This document shows positions 11,834 through 22,916 of a DNA stretch of 64,000 nt, one piece after another (position 1 is the stretch's first letter; each line of letters begins with the position of its first letter). The stretch is taken from contig NC_083507.1 of NCBI RefSeq assembly GCF_032362555.1, positions 7,877,001 to 7,941,000 of the forward strand, in the 5' to 3' direction. Under the pieces are notes generated by a model. The model saw only the letters and a list, made by a program, of their open reading frames with translations. It had not been told where the DNA came from and did no database searches. The position numbers and the translations under genes are program-made. Source of the stretch: Amyelois transitella (lineage: Eukaryota; Arthropoda; Insecta; Lepidoptera; Pyralidae).

Positions 11834-14800
11834 TTACGAGCAGTCCTTGCTCATCATCTTCGTGAAGGCTTTGGGGATGTCCTCGTTGGTCTTGGACGTG
11901 GTGCTCGCTCCTAACAACGTGGGGGCACTGACCGCCCCGCTCTGGATGCCGTGCGCGGTCTTCAGAAGGTCGTAGTTAATCTTCTCTGACACCACAGAGT
12001 CTTTTCTGTGGATGAATGTCAAAATTACTGACGGTAAAATCATGCGAGTTTTGCCGAAGCAGCCATAGTAGACCTATTAAAATCGTGACGCGTTTCAGGA
12101 GCGGCGGACACAAAAAATATTATGTAATCTATTTTTTGTCAGTATGATATTCTCCTCTCTCTCACTTTTTCCTTCATTTTAGAGTTCTATTGCTCGTGAC
12201 GTTCCTAGAGCCGGCCGTATTGTCTAACGTCAGCCCTCTCAATACGCTGTCAGCTACACTGTTTCAACCTTAATCAAGTAAGTGCTGTAGATGTACATTT
12301 TAATATTTTTCAGATCTTTTTGTCAATCACATTACTCATCTTTATAATTTTTATTTCCTGTATCACACTCCGCCACTTTCTTTCGGAGTATACACACACA
12401 CTTCCCGCCCGACATGATCGTTATCTAGTAGACTCACTGGTACTGAGGGTGGGACGTCACGAAGTCCCTCATCCAGGCGGCCATGGTGGAGATCTCGCCC
12501 GAGGCGCGGCGCTGGATGAGCTTGAGGTACTGCTGCACGGAGCAGTGCGTGTCCGCGTCCACGTCCATGCCCGACAGGTACGACTCGATCAGCGGGATCA
12601 GACCGGGGAATATGCCGTCCTAGAAATTACGTATAAAAAGATTTTAATTAAATTTAAAACAGAGAAAAGAATATTACTTGTAAAGTACTTTTAATGGAAA
12701 AAAAATCTAAAATCGGCATAATTCTAGTGTTGATATCTTGATTAATTTGATCAAGCTGAGATATTGATACGAGAGTTTTCCAATGGAACCACAATTTTTA
12801 TATATGAACAGATGAAACAATACAATAAGATGAAAATTACGCGTCAGAAAGGAAAAAAATCTTTCTTTTAATAACTGTTCAGTAGTGTTCAGTCATTAAT
12901 TATCAAATTAGAACACGATTACACGTATTTCGTTTGTGTTGAAATACATACGTAATATTACAACAATGTAAATAGGATTCCCTTTAAAAAGTCCGTAACA
13001 TTTGTCCAGTCAAAGCTGTGCGCTATTCACTAATTTTGACAAATCATGTTCCCCATTTTTCTATCTATGACGTAAATCGAAAAACAGAAGATAAGAAATA
13101 ATAATATATCGATATTCATGAAGAACATTCCACGGGATAAAGACGAAATAATTATGTGCATGTACGAGTATGTGACTGGCAACTAACCCTCCGGAAAAAG
13201 AAACCCACCTTTCCGTTGACGATCTCGTCAATGGTCATCTCGGCGTAGTGGTCGGGGCCGGCGGCGCGCGGCTGCACGTCGCGGCGCCACCAGAAGCGCG
13301 ACGACACGCACGCGCCGCGCCGCTGTGCGCGCTGCATGTTCTCGTCCACCTGGTTGTTGTATGGAAGATAAACAGAAATCGCTTTTGTTGCTACACAATA
13401 TACACATAAAAATCAAGGCTTTCGGAAGAGGAGTTCCGCCCGCGACTTCGTCTGCAAGGAAACCCTATCAATGCCGCGGTAACTCCGGGATAAAAAGTAG
13501 CCTATATGTTATTCTGGGTCTTCAGCTACCTACATACCAAATTCATCAAGGAACAAACATCCATACTGACATACTCACAAACTTTCGCATTTATAATATT
13601 AGTAGGATTTAGGAGTGGTAAAGTCAGGTTTATATATATCAGGTCATAAAGAGATTCGACATTTCATCATCATTCAACGTGTGGAAAATCAAGCATCTTC
13701 GCCTAGTCGGACACGAATCATTCAATAATACATAGTGCAAAGCCAACTGCACCTGTACCGGGACTATTCTAGTAGAGGCAGCTCGGAGCAGGGAGTTTGA
13801 TGAATTAAAAGTACTCAACTTGAATCGTAATTAAGTAGCTTTGCAAATAATAGACCAGAATGAGACGGAGGTATTTTTTAAACAACGAAAATAATAAAAT
13901 TGCTCACCTTGCTGATCGGCATGACGAAGTTGAGCTGGTAAGACAGTATGACCCTGGTGAGCAGCACCACGAAGCAGACGTAGGCGGCGTTCTCGAAGTC
14001 CGTGAGTTGTGTCTCGCACGGGCGGAACTCCACGCGCCAGCCGATGGGAGAATTCGGCGGCGGCGGCTTGAAGCGCATCGTCTGCCAGTTGGTTGACTGG
14101 ATATTCTGTTCGACACCATCAACTTGTTAAAGACGTCTTAAAGATCCATCCATTATAAATTCTTCAATCTATATACCTATAAAATTGCTTCCGTTACTGA
14201 CAAACCCATGAATTTTATGAGTGTTGGATGTGCTTAGTGTTGTATGTGCACTATGGAAGTTTCTACTTGAATGGTAATAAACGAGATCTTTCGTTGGTCA
14301 CAGACATGTACAAGGTAGTCTATCTATATCTCAGACTAAAGACCATCTTCAGATGTATACTACCCAGTTGTAAAACCTGTTTGTTATCTGTCCATTAAAA
14401 TTGTCCGATCATGACAGATTTACAACCAATAATTTAAATTTACGTTCAAAGATTTAAGTAATAATATTAAAACATTCATTTATTAATGAATGCTCGGTTG
14501 ATAATACTTTTCATTCACCATAGGTATTTAACCTTGTAATAAAGACGAAATTAATATGTACCTAATAAACACGAAATAATATCAGTTTATGAAAGTTTTA
14601 TTGCAATCATATACCTAAATTATAAGTTACAAAAACATTTGCTAATAAAAAAAAACAATGTATGTATAAGGCGTTGGTAAAAAAATAAAGAATAACCAAT
14701 CTTGGCAAAATATTTGAAGCTGCGCCTTTGAAAGAGCTTGCTTCAAACGATTTCAGTGACGTTATGGAAAAAAAATGTTTTCTCCTGGTGCAATAAGTTT

Positions 14801-17800
14801 ATCTATCTATCAATTTATTTATGTATATTTCCAATTATAACTATAATTAAAGAAATAATTAGATATTTAAGTACAGAACAATCACTTCCTTTCGACTGGT
14901 TTCACTTGATAGACAGTGGACATAACTGTAACACCCTTACCTCAAAGTGATCAGAGTCGTTGGCATCGTCCTGATTGACTTTCTCCGAGAACAGCGAAAC
15001 AGAGTCGCGTATGAAGAGATGCGCCACGTGCAGCGCCAGCGGGTGGTCGATGCCGTTGTCGCGCAGGCGCCGGTAGATGGCGGGATCGTGCACTATCGGA
15101 ATGTCGTTGTATCTGAAAGCAACATTATACGTTATACATTTACGATCATTGATTATTGATGAGATGAAAATACACATCACATTGTTACTGCCATGAACGA
15201 ATGTGTAACAAAGAGTCGTTACGACATGACACCCCATCAATATATACCATGGTAAGCAATGTTTTAATACTGAAAGTGTCTAAATGGAAAATTGACGTCG
15301 TATCTTAATGAAACCAGTCACATGAATATAGTGCAGTCACAGATAACGCCCCATTGTGAGCAGGCACTTGACAATAATAAAATCTGGCAATAAAAAAAGC
15401 CAATAAACTGCAGAAACAAGCATCTCTTATATAAAGCAAAGCGTATTTGGGGCTTGGGATCGATAATTCTTATACGTTTTCTCCATTCTGAGTTATCGGT
15501 TAATCACAGATTGTATTTTTTAAAGTTAAAGTGCCGTGTGGTTCCCGGCACCAATACAAAAAAGAATAGGACCACTCCATCTCTTTCCCATGGATGTCGT
15601 AAAAGGCGACTAAGGGATAGGCTTACAAACTTGAGATTCTTTTTTAGGCGATAGGCTAGCAACTTGTCACTATTCGAATCTCAATTCTATCTTAAAGCCA
15701 AATAGCTGAACGTGGTCTATCAGTCCGCTCAGGACTGTTGGCTCTGTCTACCCCGCAAGGGATATAGACGTGATTATATGTATGTATGTATGTATGTATT
15801 TTTTAAAATTTAGTAACACAAATTGTCTACAATTTTAAAGAAAATTTTATCTTAAACATACAGAAATTTCTTTGCAGCGTCATTGTAATCTACCAATACG
15901 GAAATTGAGCCCTATGATAATATTTGAATTAATCATACTTTTTTCGCAGGAAGTAAAGTCACCAAATTAAACAGTATTATATCAAAACCAACAACAGAAT
16001 GTTAGAGAGAGAGAGAGAGATACAAAGCGCAACTACTCAATAGCGGAATACGAAATTTTGGAAGAAAAAGAGCAACTAACAACGCTGAAAGAGAGAAAGT
16101 TACTCACTTTTCATGTTCCGGCGACAGGTAGGAGTCGATGGAGTCGTATCTGGACTTGTGGATGCGGAATTTGTTCTCCCGCAGCGGTTCCAGCCCGCGT
16201 TCCTCCCGCGTGCGGCAGTCCACCGACGCAGCGATCACGTTCCAACGACAGTCCACGTCGGTGAGGTACCCGCGGTAAATAGGCGTCGCGGCCGATAGCG
16301 CCAACTGCCGGGAATACCGAAAGTTTTCACTTACACTATATATTATAGATCTGAAAGCTTCCCTGCCGCAGCTGTACGTAGCTTTCGCTATTTCCTCATG
16401 ATCATACTCATTTGTCATACTAGTATGGCTACAAAGATATACATTTTTAAGATTGATGGCTCCGTCTACCGCATCTCTCGAGGGGACGTAATAATATGAA
16501 GATATGTTCATACATTATTTCATACTCTTAAAAGCGTAGACGTATATAGGTCGTGTCATGATTAATAAATAAAATATCGATTATAAAGTTGGTCGCAATG
16601 TCGCTGGATAAAGTACTCTTTGACTCTACCTACTTCGATTTTATAGGCAAATTCATGAATTTGCAAACATGATAAGTTTGTGTTAACAAAATATACTAAA
16701 TCCTGATTAAGATAATGTTGTTAGTTCTCTGTCGTCAAAATATTAACAAAAAATGCTCAATATATGTTAGTCCTAAACCTCAGGGTTTAAGATAGCACCG
16801 TAAATGATACTTTACATACTATGGAAACCTACATATGTGACTTAACATAATCTTGTCATCCACGTATAATACTTATACCGAAAATTTCTGTGAAATAATC
16901 AATAATTGAATGTGGTGTCTCAAATAAGTTAATCGTAAATCAATGACAATTAAGCTGACGACCACTTAAAACGCTCACTGTGTCATGTCTCTATTTGCTC
17001 ATTAAATAGAAAGGTCAGAGTTGGAAAATTTTCTGTTATAATATCTTTTTACATTGTACATAGTTAAGAAATATACTTATACATACAACAATTTCTGTTT
17101 TCGACGAACTATTTTATCGAAGACCTTGAAAAGTACAACTTATAAGAACATTAATTATTAGAAAGGTGAACCTAACAGATTGTCCTGAATACATAGAATA
17201 CAATGAAGTTCGCTTTAGCATGACTAATGTATTGTCAACATGCTTTAATGAAATAAACGTAGATATTTTGGTTTCGTAAACGTTTTAAAAACCAAGTTAA
17301 GTATAAATTAAAATTGTTGGTCAAAGATTTTTTTCGTACATTCATACTGCAAGTTGGTAAAATTTGTCAAATTACACGAAATTCTTCCATTTAAACCCAT
17401 TTATCCACCATTTACCCACCTCTTGTATCGTTATTGCTCTATTGCGCAGTAAAGTGCTTGCCTTATTCACATGATCACGGGTGTAATCCCAACTAGGTTA
17501 ATATGTAAGTAATTCATTCAGTCTTTTCAGATTGACGTCTTGTCTATTATTCTAGGACTGTGATAAAGAGACTAAAGTATACAGAAAATATCTATACTGA
17601 TGTTAGTTAGTAAGTCGACATTATTTTGTTCATAAGGGTAATAAACTTCGGAAATTCTAGACCGACTATGAAAATTATATCACCTTTAAAAAGTCACATT
17701 ACGTGCGGGTGTTTAGGACTATGTATGTATCAAGGGTGAAGCAGTGGCGGGCTGCCAGTATAATACAAATCAGGTAAATACCATTATAGGGCACAGCGGC

Positions 17801-20800
17801 GCCAGCTGGTCATAGAGAGTGCGGGCCTCCGTGATGCAGCACGCCTGGAACGTGAGTTGGAGGCAGCAGCAGCCCATGCCGAAACCCATGGCGTCCATGT
17901 ACACGCAATCAGGCTTTGCTGCCTCGGGCTCCAGCTTGCTAGAGTCATCCACAGGGATCTTGGTGTTCACGTCGCGGAATACTACAAAGAACAAAAAAAA
18001 ACTGCATACTGTAATCATATCCCCACGAGCCTAAATAATTTGTGTCTTAAAAGATCTTATGATCTTTATATTGTCTTTTTTATTCCATATTAATAAGAGA
18101 GGAGAACATGACAAAAAAAATCTATTAAAATACCTGGTATATTTATGGCGACTTTCTCCCCTCTCCTCTGTCGTATGTTGGACGTGAGAGTTTTGTAACG
18201 CGGGTGTCCAGGAAATATGCCTTGGTCCGGAAAGAATAGAGATCTTGTCACACCTTCATTTGGAGTTGGGGAATATGGTGGACTTGAGAAATTAGGACAA
18301 CCTAACCTGCAATAAGGAATTGTCTATTGAAAGATAATTTGCTAAGTATGCGTAAATTTAATTCCATCAGAAAAAATAAAACAAGAGTTAGTAATAATAA
18401 TTACTATTACTATACAAGTACAATTAATGTGTCTATGTTTGGGCTCATTTCAGGATAAAGAAATACCTACTGAAGTTAATATTGATTCATGTGATTTTAG
18501 GTATAAGTATAACATTAATCAAATTAGAGGGTCGCATGAAAGCAATACAAAAAAAAAACCAGTTAATTATACCTTGGAAAATTAGTAATGCTCATGATAA
18601 CTTCACCATCCTTTAACAAAGTACTAGCCTCAGCTCTGCGGTACTGCATGTTAGCCTCTACGATGTTAAAGTGGGCCAGAAGTCCCCCGTAAGGCTTCCC
18701 CGGAGTGCCTTCGACCATGTACGCACCATACTCAGGCCGCCAAAGAGATTTAACATCTAAAACCATATAAAAAAATATTTGAATCTATTTTTTATATATT
18801 CATGACAATTGAAGTGACCTTCCTATTATATATATTTGGTAAATTTTATCTGGAAAACAAGACTAAAAAGTGTGATGTATTGGTTCAAATTGTATGCTTT
18901 GTAGCAATGATTCATTTTCTGAATTACTTCTGTACAAAGTTTGGCTGTTAACAGACACTCTTATGGTGAGGGAAACCATCGTCATTCAGACACCTGGATG
19001 TGAAATTATGTTCAAATATGAAGTCCCCCTGCAACGGTTGCGGCACTGAAACGACGAGCTTCAAGTGTAAACCTGCCTTCTCAATCCATCATTGCGGACC
19101 TGACTCCTTTTTTAAGGGGATTGTCACCTTATGCGTAATGAAATGCAATATTTTTTTTTGTCTAATGCTATTCGACACAAGGCAATAATATAGGCATTGC
19201 AAAGTTAAATTACAGGCGGCAGGTAGTTTGAAGAACACGCAACATGAGATTTCCGCGAAACACTCGCTCATATGTGACATGTGATGTGATGTTATAGTAG
19301 TCTACCTAAATATTGTATTTCCGACCACGTTGACATTATCACTGAAGTAGAAATTATTCAAACATGTATCGTAAAAGCCTTTCTTCTTGATTTAAGAACT
19401 TAAATATGCGCGCAGGGCCGCCTGTGTTCTCTCTCTCATCTTTGTGTGCTTATCTCGTTTATTTCCTGTTTTCGTGAAATTAGCACAGGCGTAAAGTTGA
19501 AAAGTAAAAGTAAATGTTGCCTGTGAGTAACTGAAGCAAGCCTTACCCAAACTTATTTTATAAATGCGAAAGAAAGAAAGAAGAATGTTTGTTGCCTCTT
19601 CATTGATAAAACATAGAAAGGTGGGAGTGAGACTTAAAATTGTGGAATCGAAGGAATGAGTTTCCCACCTTTGTCCATATCTGTTTTGAATTGTATCTCA
19701 ATAATTAAGCTCAATAAGTTATATTTCCAAAGTTTGAAGTTGGTCACTTCTATCCTTAAAGAAATTTAACACATAGGCTTAAAAACTAAAAATCAGGTTG
19801 GGCAATATCAGTAGATATGACACCCATTTTTAAAGGAAGATGATAGGATAGCTGTTCTAAGCAAAATCTGGTTAAAAATCTATACTAATATTATAAAGAA
19901 GAATTTGTTTGCTTGTTTGTTTGAATGCCCTAATCTCAGGAAGTACTGGATCAAATTGAAAAATTCTGTTGCGTGCGTTGAAAAGACCATTTATTGAGGA
20001 AGGCTTTAGGCTATATAACTTCTTGCTGCAACTATTAGGAGCAAAGAAATAATGGAAAATTTGAAAAAACAACAGGAAAAATTATTCATATTTGAGGGCT
20101 TCAATGATGCCCAAAATAACTTCCACGCAGACGAAGTCGCGAGCACAGCTAGGGATAAATATACATAGTAGTACATAAACAATATTGAAGTGTATAGTGT
20201 TAGTGTGTTGCTACTTATAGATATTGCATAACATTTCACAATCATAACACCATCAGTCCCTAGGAATTTTCTGGAGAATTATTGTGATTAATTAGAATAA
20301 AATAATATTAATGTAGCAATGATTATTTATATTGTATTATTTAACTTTGTTGTAGGTATGTCTACTATACTTATCAATACTTATCTTTATCAAAAATAAA
20401 TTATGTTGTAATGTTACAGCAGTAAATATTGCCTGTCATTCTTGACTTGACTATTCAAGGTTGATATTAAATGATTTCAAGGCTCTATAAACAAAGCTAT
20501 ATACAGAACAATTTGTGACTAGTAGAAGGTTACTTACTTAGTTTTACTTGAATAAAGTAGTTAATTGGAAATATATTTACTTTGTGGGTCTGAATGCTCC
20601 TTTTCTTGTAGCTTTGGCAACAGTTCATCAGCTCTTAAACTTACTGTGGCTCGTTGGTTTTCATCATCGAATTTTACAATTATGTACTCCACCTGAAAGT
20701 GTATCTAAGTTAACCTTTAACTAGTGACGTCAAAAATTTATAACACTAAAGGTGACGTGACGTCTCACAGACTACAACTTTTCATGTCGTTTATTTCGGA

Positions 20801-22022
20801 AACTTTAATTGGGATGATTTTAAACTAATTAATTATTATATCAGTGGTATTTAATTAAAGACATATGAATTAATTAATAAGTTTTTATTAATATATTTAT
20901 GTTTTAAAAAAGGAACAAATAATAGTGAGGGCATTTCAGACTTTTTAGATATGAGATCTTTATTTTGGTATTTTTATAAACCTTTAATTGTAATATAACA
21001 ACTCACTACTTTTAACTTAAAGTCTAAGGTAGAAAGTAACAAAAAAACAAAAAACGAACTTCTGAAAATAAAATAAAAAAATTCTGACAACTACTCAATT
21101 TGGCATAAATTACTGGCAATTTTTGCACAAGTTTGATCTACGTAATTCAGAAAGACGCCTCTTTCTGAATTCGTCTGATATCGTCTTCGCATTCGGAACC
21201 ATCGCTTCCAACTTCTCGCTGGCACTTTACATCACTGATGTATTCTTCCAGAATGACAGAACTGCTCTCCTGATGATCATCTTGATCACTATCATGGTTC
21301 TGTAAAAGTTCGCCCTCAGAAATCAAGAATTCTTCACAATCACATTCGCTATCAGATTGGTCAGATGCTAGCATGAGGGATTTGAATTCCTCTTCAAATT
21401 AAGGACTATTTACGTGTAATATTTGTTTTTTTGATGAACTTATAGCTTGTTCTGTACGTTTTCTCGAACTTTCTGCCATTTTGCACTAAAAAGTTAAAAA
21501 TATATTTTGTATGACAGCTAGGGACATGTAGTCTGACAGGCTACACCCAGTTTTCTGATTGATATTTATCACGTGTTTTGTAAACTATAACACATCCGTC
21601 GCCTTCCGCAGTCGTTTTAGCACTAAAACAAAAGGTACTGAGATGCGGGGTCGCGGTAAGCGTGGGGAAGTGCATTATTGTAACAATTGGTAATGTGCGC
21701 GACGCCTATGAGGCTACACGTCACTAGTTAAAGGTTAATAAAATATGATATGCTCATTATTGTTCCTATTACTATATAGTTGCTGTATTATTAATAATAA
21801 TTTACTTAATCTCTATATTTTATGCAGTACTTTGCAGTGTTTTTTTAAATAATAACTATAACTTATAAATACCTCATCACCCCATTTAAGTACATCGCCA
21901 GTTCTGTCTTGAAGCTTGCGGTACAGATTAATGAATTGTTCGATGCCGTGTTGACGCACATGTTCTGCCAGGGCCTTGGTCTCCTCCCAAGTCAAGGGGC
22001 TCCCTTCAGTCAATAGGCCCAT
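11834..22022 (-). CDS. GCLC: Glutamate-cysteine ligase catalytic subunit (GCLC)
   Basis: This is the first and rate-limiting enzyme of glutathione synthesis: ATP-dependent joining of glutamate and cysteine in the cytosol. Minus-strand exons are 22022-21873, 20692-20581, 18756-18573, 18306-18134, 17981-17782, 16304-16108, 15112-14941, 14105-13908, 13349-13209, 12619-12438 and 12005-11834. All are GT-AG with matching phase and give 626 residues (human 637). Diagnostic blocks: [103 protein letters not shown] and [20 protein letters not shown]. Acidic residues E50, E52, E96 and E103 match the metal and glutamate site of the family. The chosen start is the conserved MGLL; an upstream in-frame ATG at 22127 is discussed in the findings. 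It shares a divergent promoter region with MED14. Confidence 0.95.
13421..13612 (+). repeat. Lepidopteran repeat with CGCGACTTCGTC head
   Basis: It contains CCGCGACTTCGTCTGC near the left end, AAAAAGTAGCCTATATG inside, and ends in TTTATAATATTAGTAGG. Related copies are at 19879-20156 (minus) and 27966-28246 (plus). It lies in GCLC intron 9. It is probably a non-autonomous element or a 5'-truncated LINE tail; the class was not determined. Confidence 0.65.
15534..15800 (+). repeat. Lepidopteran interspersed repeat, near full length
   Basis: The order is GTGTGGTTCCCGGCACCAAT, CCATGGATGTCGTAAAAGGC, GGCTAGCAACTTGTCACTAT, CAATTCTATCTTAAAGCC, AGCTGAACGTGGTCTATCAG and GGGATATAGACGTGATTATA, closing with a TATG microsatellite. 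It lies in GCLC intron 6. Other copies in this window: 805-935, 45057-45152, 48316-48395, 57588-57672, 58463-58556, 60152-60349 and 62161-62397. It encodes nothing. Confidence 0.75.
19879..20156 (-). repeat. Lepidopteran repeat with CGCGACTTCGTC head, minus copy
   Basis: Read on the minus strand it begins CTAGCTGTGCTCGCGACTTC and ends TTTATAATATTAGTATAG. It shares the GGGCATCATTGAAGCCCT-type block and the ATAGCCTAAAGCCTTCCTC block with the copy at 27966-28246. It lies in GCLC intron 2. Confidence 0.7.
20710..21738 (-). mobile_element. piggyBac-like MITE with TTAA target duplications
   Basis: TTAA at 20710-20713 and at 21735-21738 bracket a 1021-bp element. Its termini are inverted: CCTTTAACTAGTGACGT at the left and the complementary ACGTCACTAGTTAAAGG less one base at the right. 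TTAA duplication and CC...GG ends are hallmarks of the piggyBac superfamily. It sits in GCLC intron 1. Only a broken N-terminal transposase fragment remains, so it is non-autonomous. Confidence 0.8.
21147..21482 (-). pseudogene. N-terminal fragment of piggyBac-like transposase
   Basis: On the minus strand ATG near 21480 opens [18 protein letters not shown], meets an in-frame stop, and the frame then continues as an acidic stretch beginning [17 protein letters not shown] and ending [11 protein letters not shown] basic then acidic, serine-rich N-terminus is typical of piggyBac transposases. The catalytic DDD domain and the cysteine-rich C-terminus are absent. It lies wholly inside the MITE. Confidence 0.5.
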
Positions 22023-22916
22023 ATTTGCTGCTTGTGATTTCAGGTGGTTGGTATTTGGTCTACACAATAACTTAGTAAACTTTACACTTCGGTTTAATAT
22101 TGAGGAACGTACAATTCTAACAATCATAAAATAGCATAAAAGTTATTTGGAAACAAAACGTGAGTACAAACCGGCTTTCTAAACTTGTTGAAAATATAAC
22201 TTAGTAAACTATTTAACAGCCCGAAATAAAATGAAAGTTTATTTAAATTTACGACAAACCTAATAAGAGAACAAAGTCGGCTCGCGATTTAAGAACATTT
22301 CTTGAATGAACTTCCTACCTCCATTCATGCCTTTTATGTCAAATAAATGTTCTGTCCTGTCATGTTGAAGAATGCTGTCATGTCATGTTGTACTTAAGTC
22401 ATTGTCATACTGTCTTATGACGTAGAACATGTTTTTTTTTTGAACTCGTTGTAATCTAAACAATGATAAAACAAAGTCAAAGAACATATGTAGAAACTAT
22501 AATACCTAGTAACCAAAGTCATGGAACTAAGCTTATGAATCCGCAATCGGTTGTTTTGCGCAAGTCATCGACTGTACTAGGTACTTATCAGCAAAGAGAT
22601 CTTTCAGGAGATCCAGATAACAGATCTAGATATAATAAGAATTTTAAAATCTTTGCTAAACTATATACCGGAAGGAAAAAAAATTCTATCTGTCAATGTC
22701 ACCCAACTATCAAATTACAACCAAAGCAAATTGTGTTTGCTTTTTGCTTGCTTTCTTTCACTCAGTTTGTCCGCTTGCTATGCATTGCATTCTATTTGGT
22801 TTGGAAGCAATATCTAATTCATTTTTCTTTGTGACAATGTAAAGTTATTATCTTAATAACACTGGTTCTCATTTTATCGATTGGATGCAATCATAGCTGA
22901 ATGTGCAATCGTAATC
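22023..22916. promoter_or_regulatory. Bidirectional promoter region between GCLC and MED14
   Basis: The 0.9-kb gap between two outward-facing start codons must contain both 5' UTRs and promoters. Bases 22330-22430 have a run of GTCATG-type repeats and one TATGACGTAG site that resembles a CREB/ATF half-palindrome. No textbook antioxidant-response element (TGACNNNGC) was found by eye, which is notable for a glutathione-synthesis gene. An unassigned ORF occupies 22463-22834. Confidence 0.5.
22463..22834 (+). CDS. Unassigned 123-residue ORF in MED14 upstream region
   Basis: ATG 22463 opens a frame beginning MIKQSQRTYVETIIPSNQSH. The first 75 residues are polar and basic, and the end is hydrophobic (IVFAFCLLSFTQFVRLLC). 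I recognise no family. It lies 83 bases upstream of the MED14 start on the same strand, so it may simply be open 5' UTR sequence. It has no clear splice sites. Chance is a real possibility. Confidence 0.15.
   Translation: MIKQSQRTYVETIIPSNQSHGTKLMNPQSVVLRKSSTVLGTYQQRDLSGDPDNRSRYNKNFKIFAKLYTGRKKNSICQCHPTIKLQPKQIVFAFCLLSFTQFVRLLCIAFYLVWKQYLIHFSL

Noticed and set aside
14902-15240. 112-codon minus ORF as a separate gene
   Set aside because: It is GCLC exon 7 (14941-15112) read through both flanking introns.
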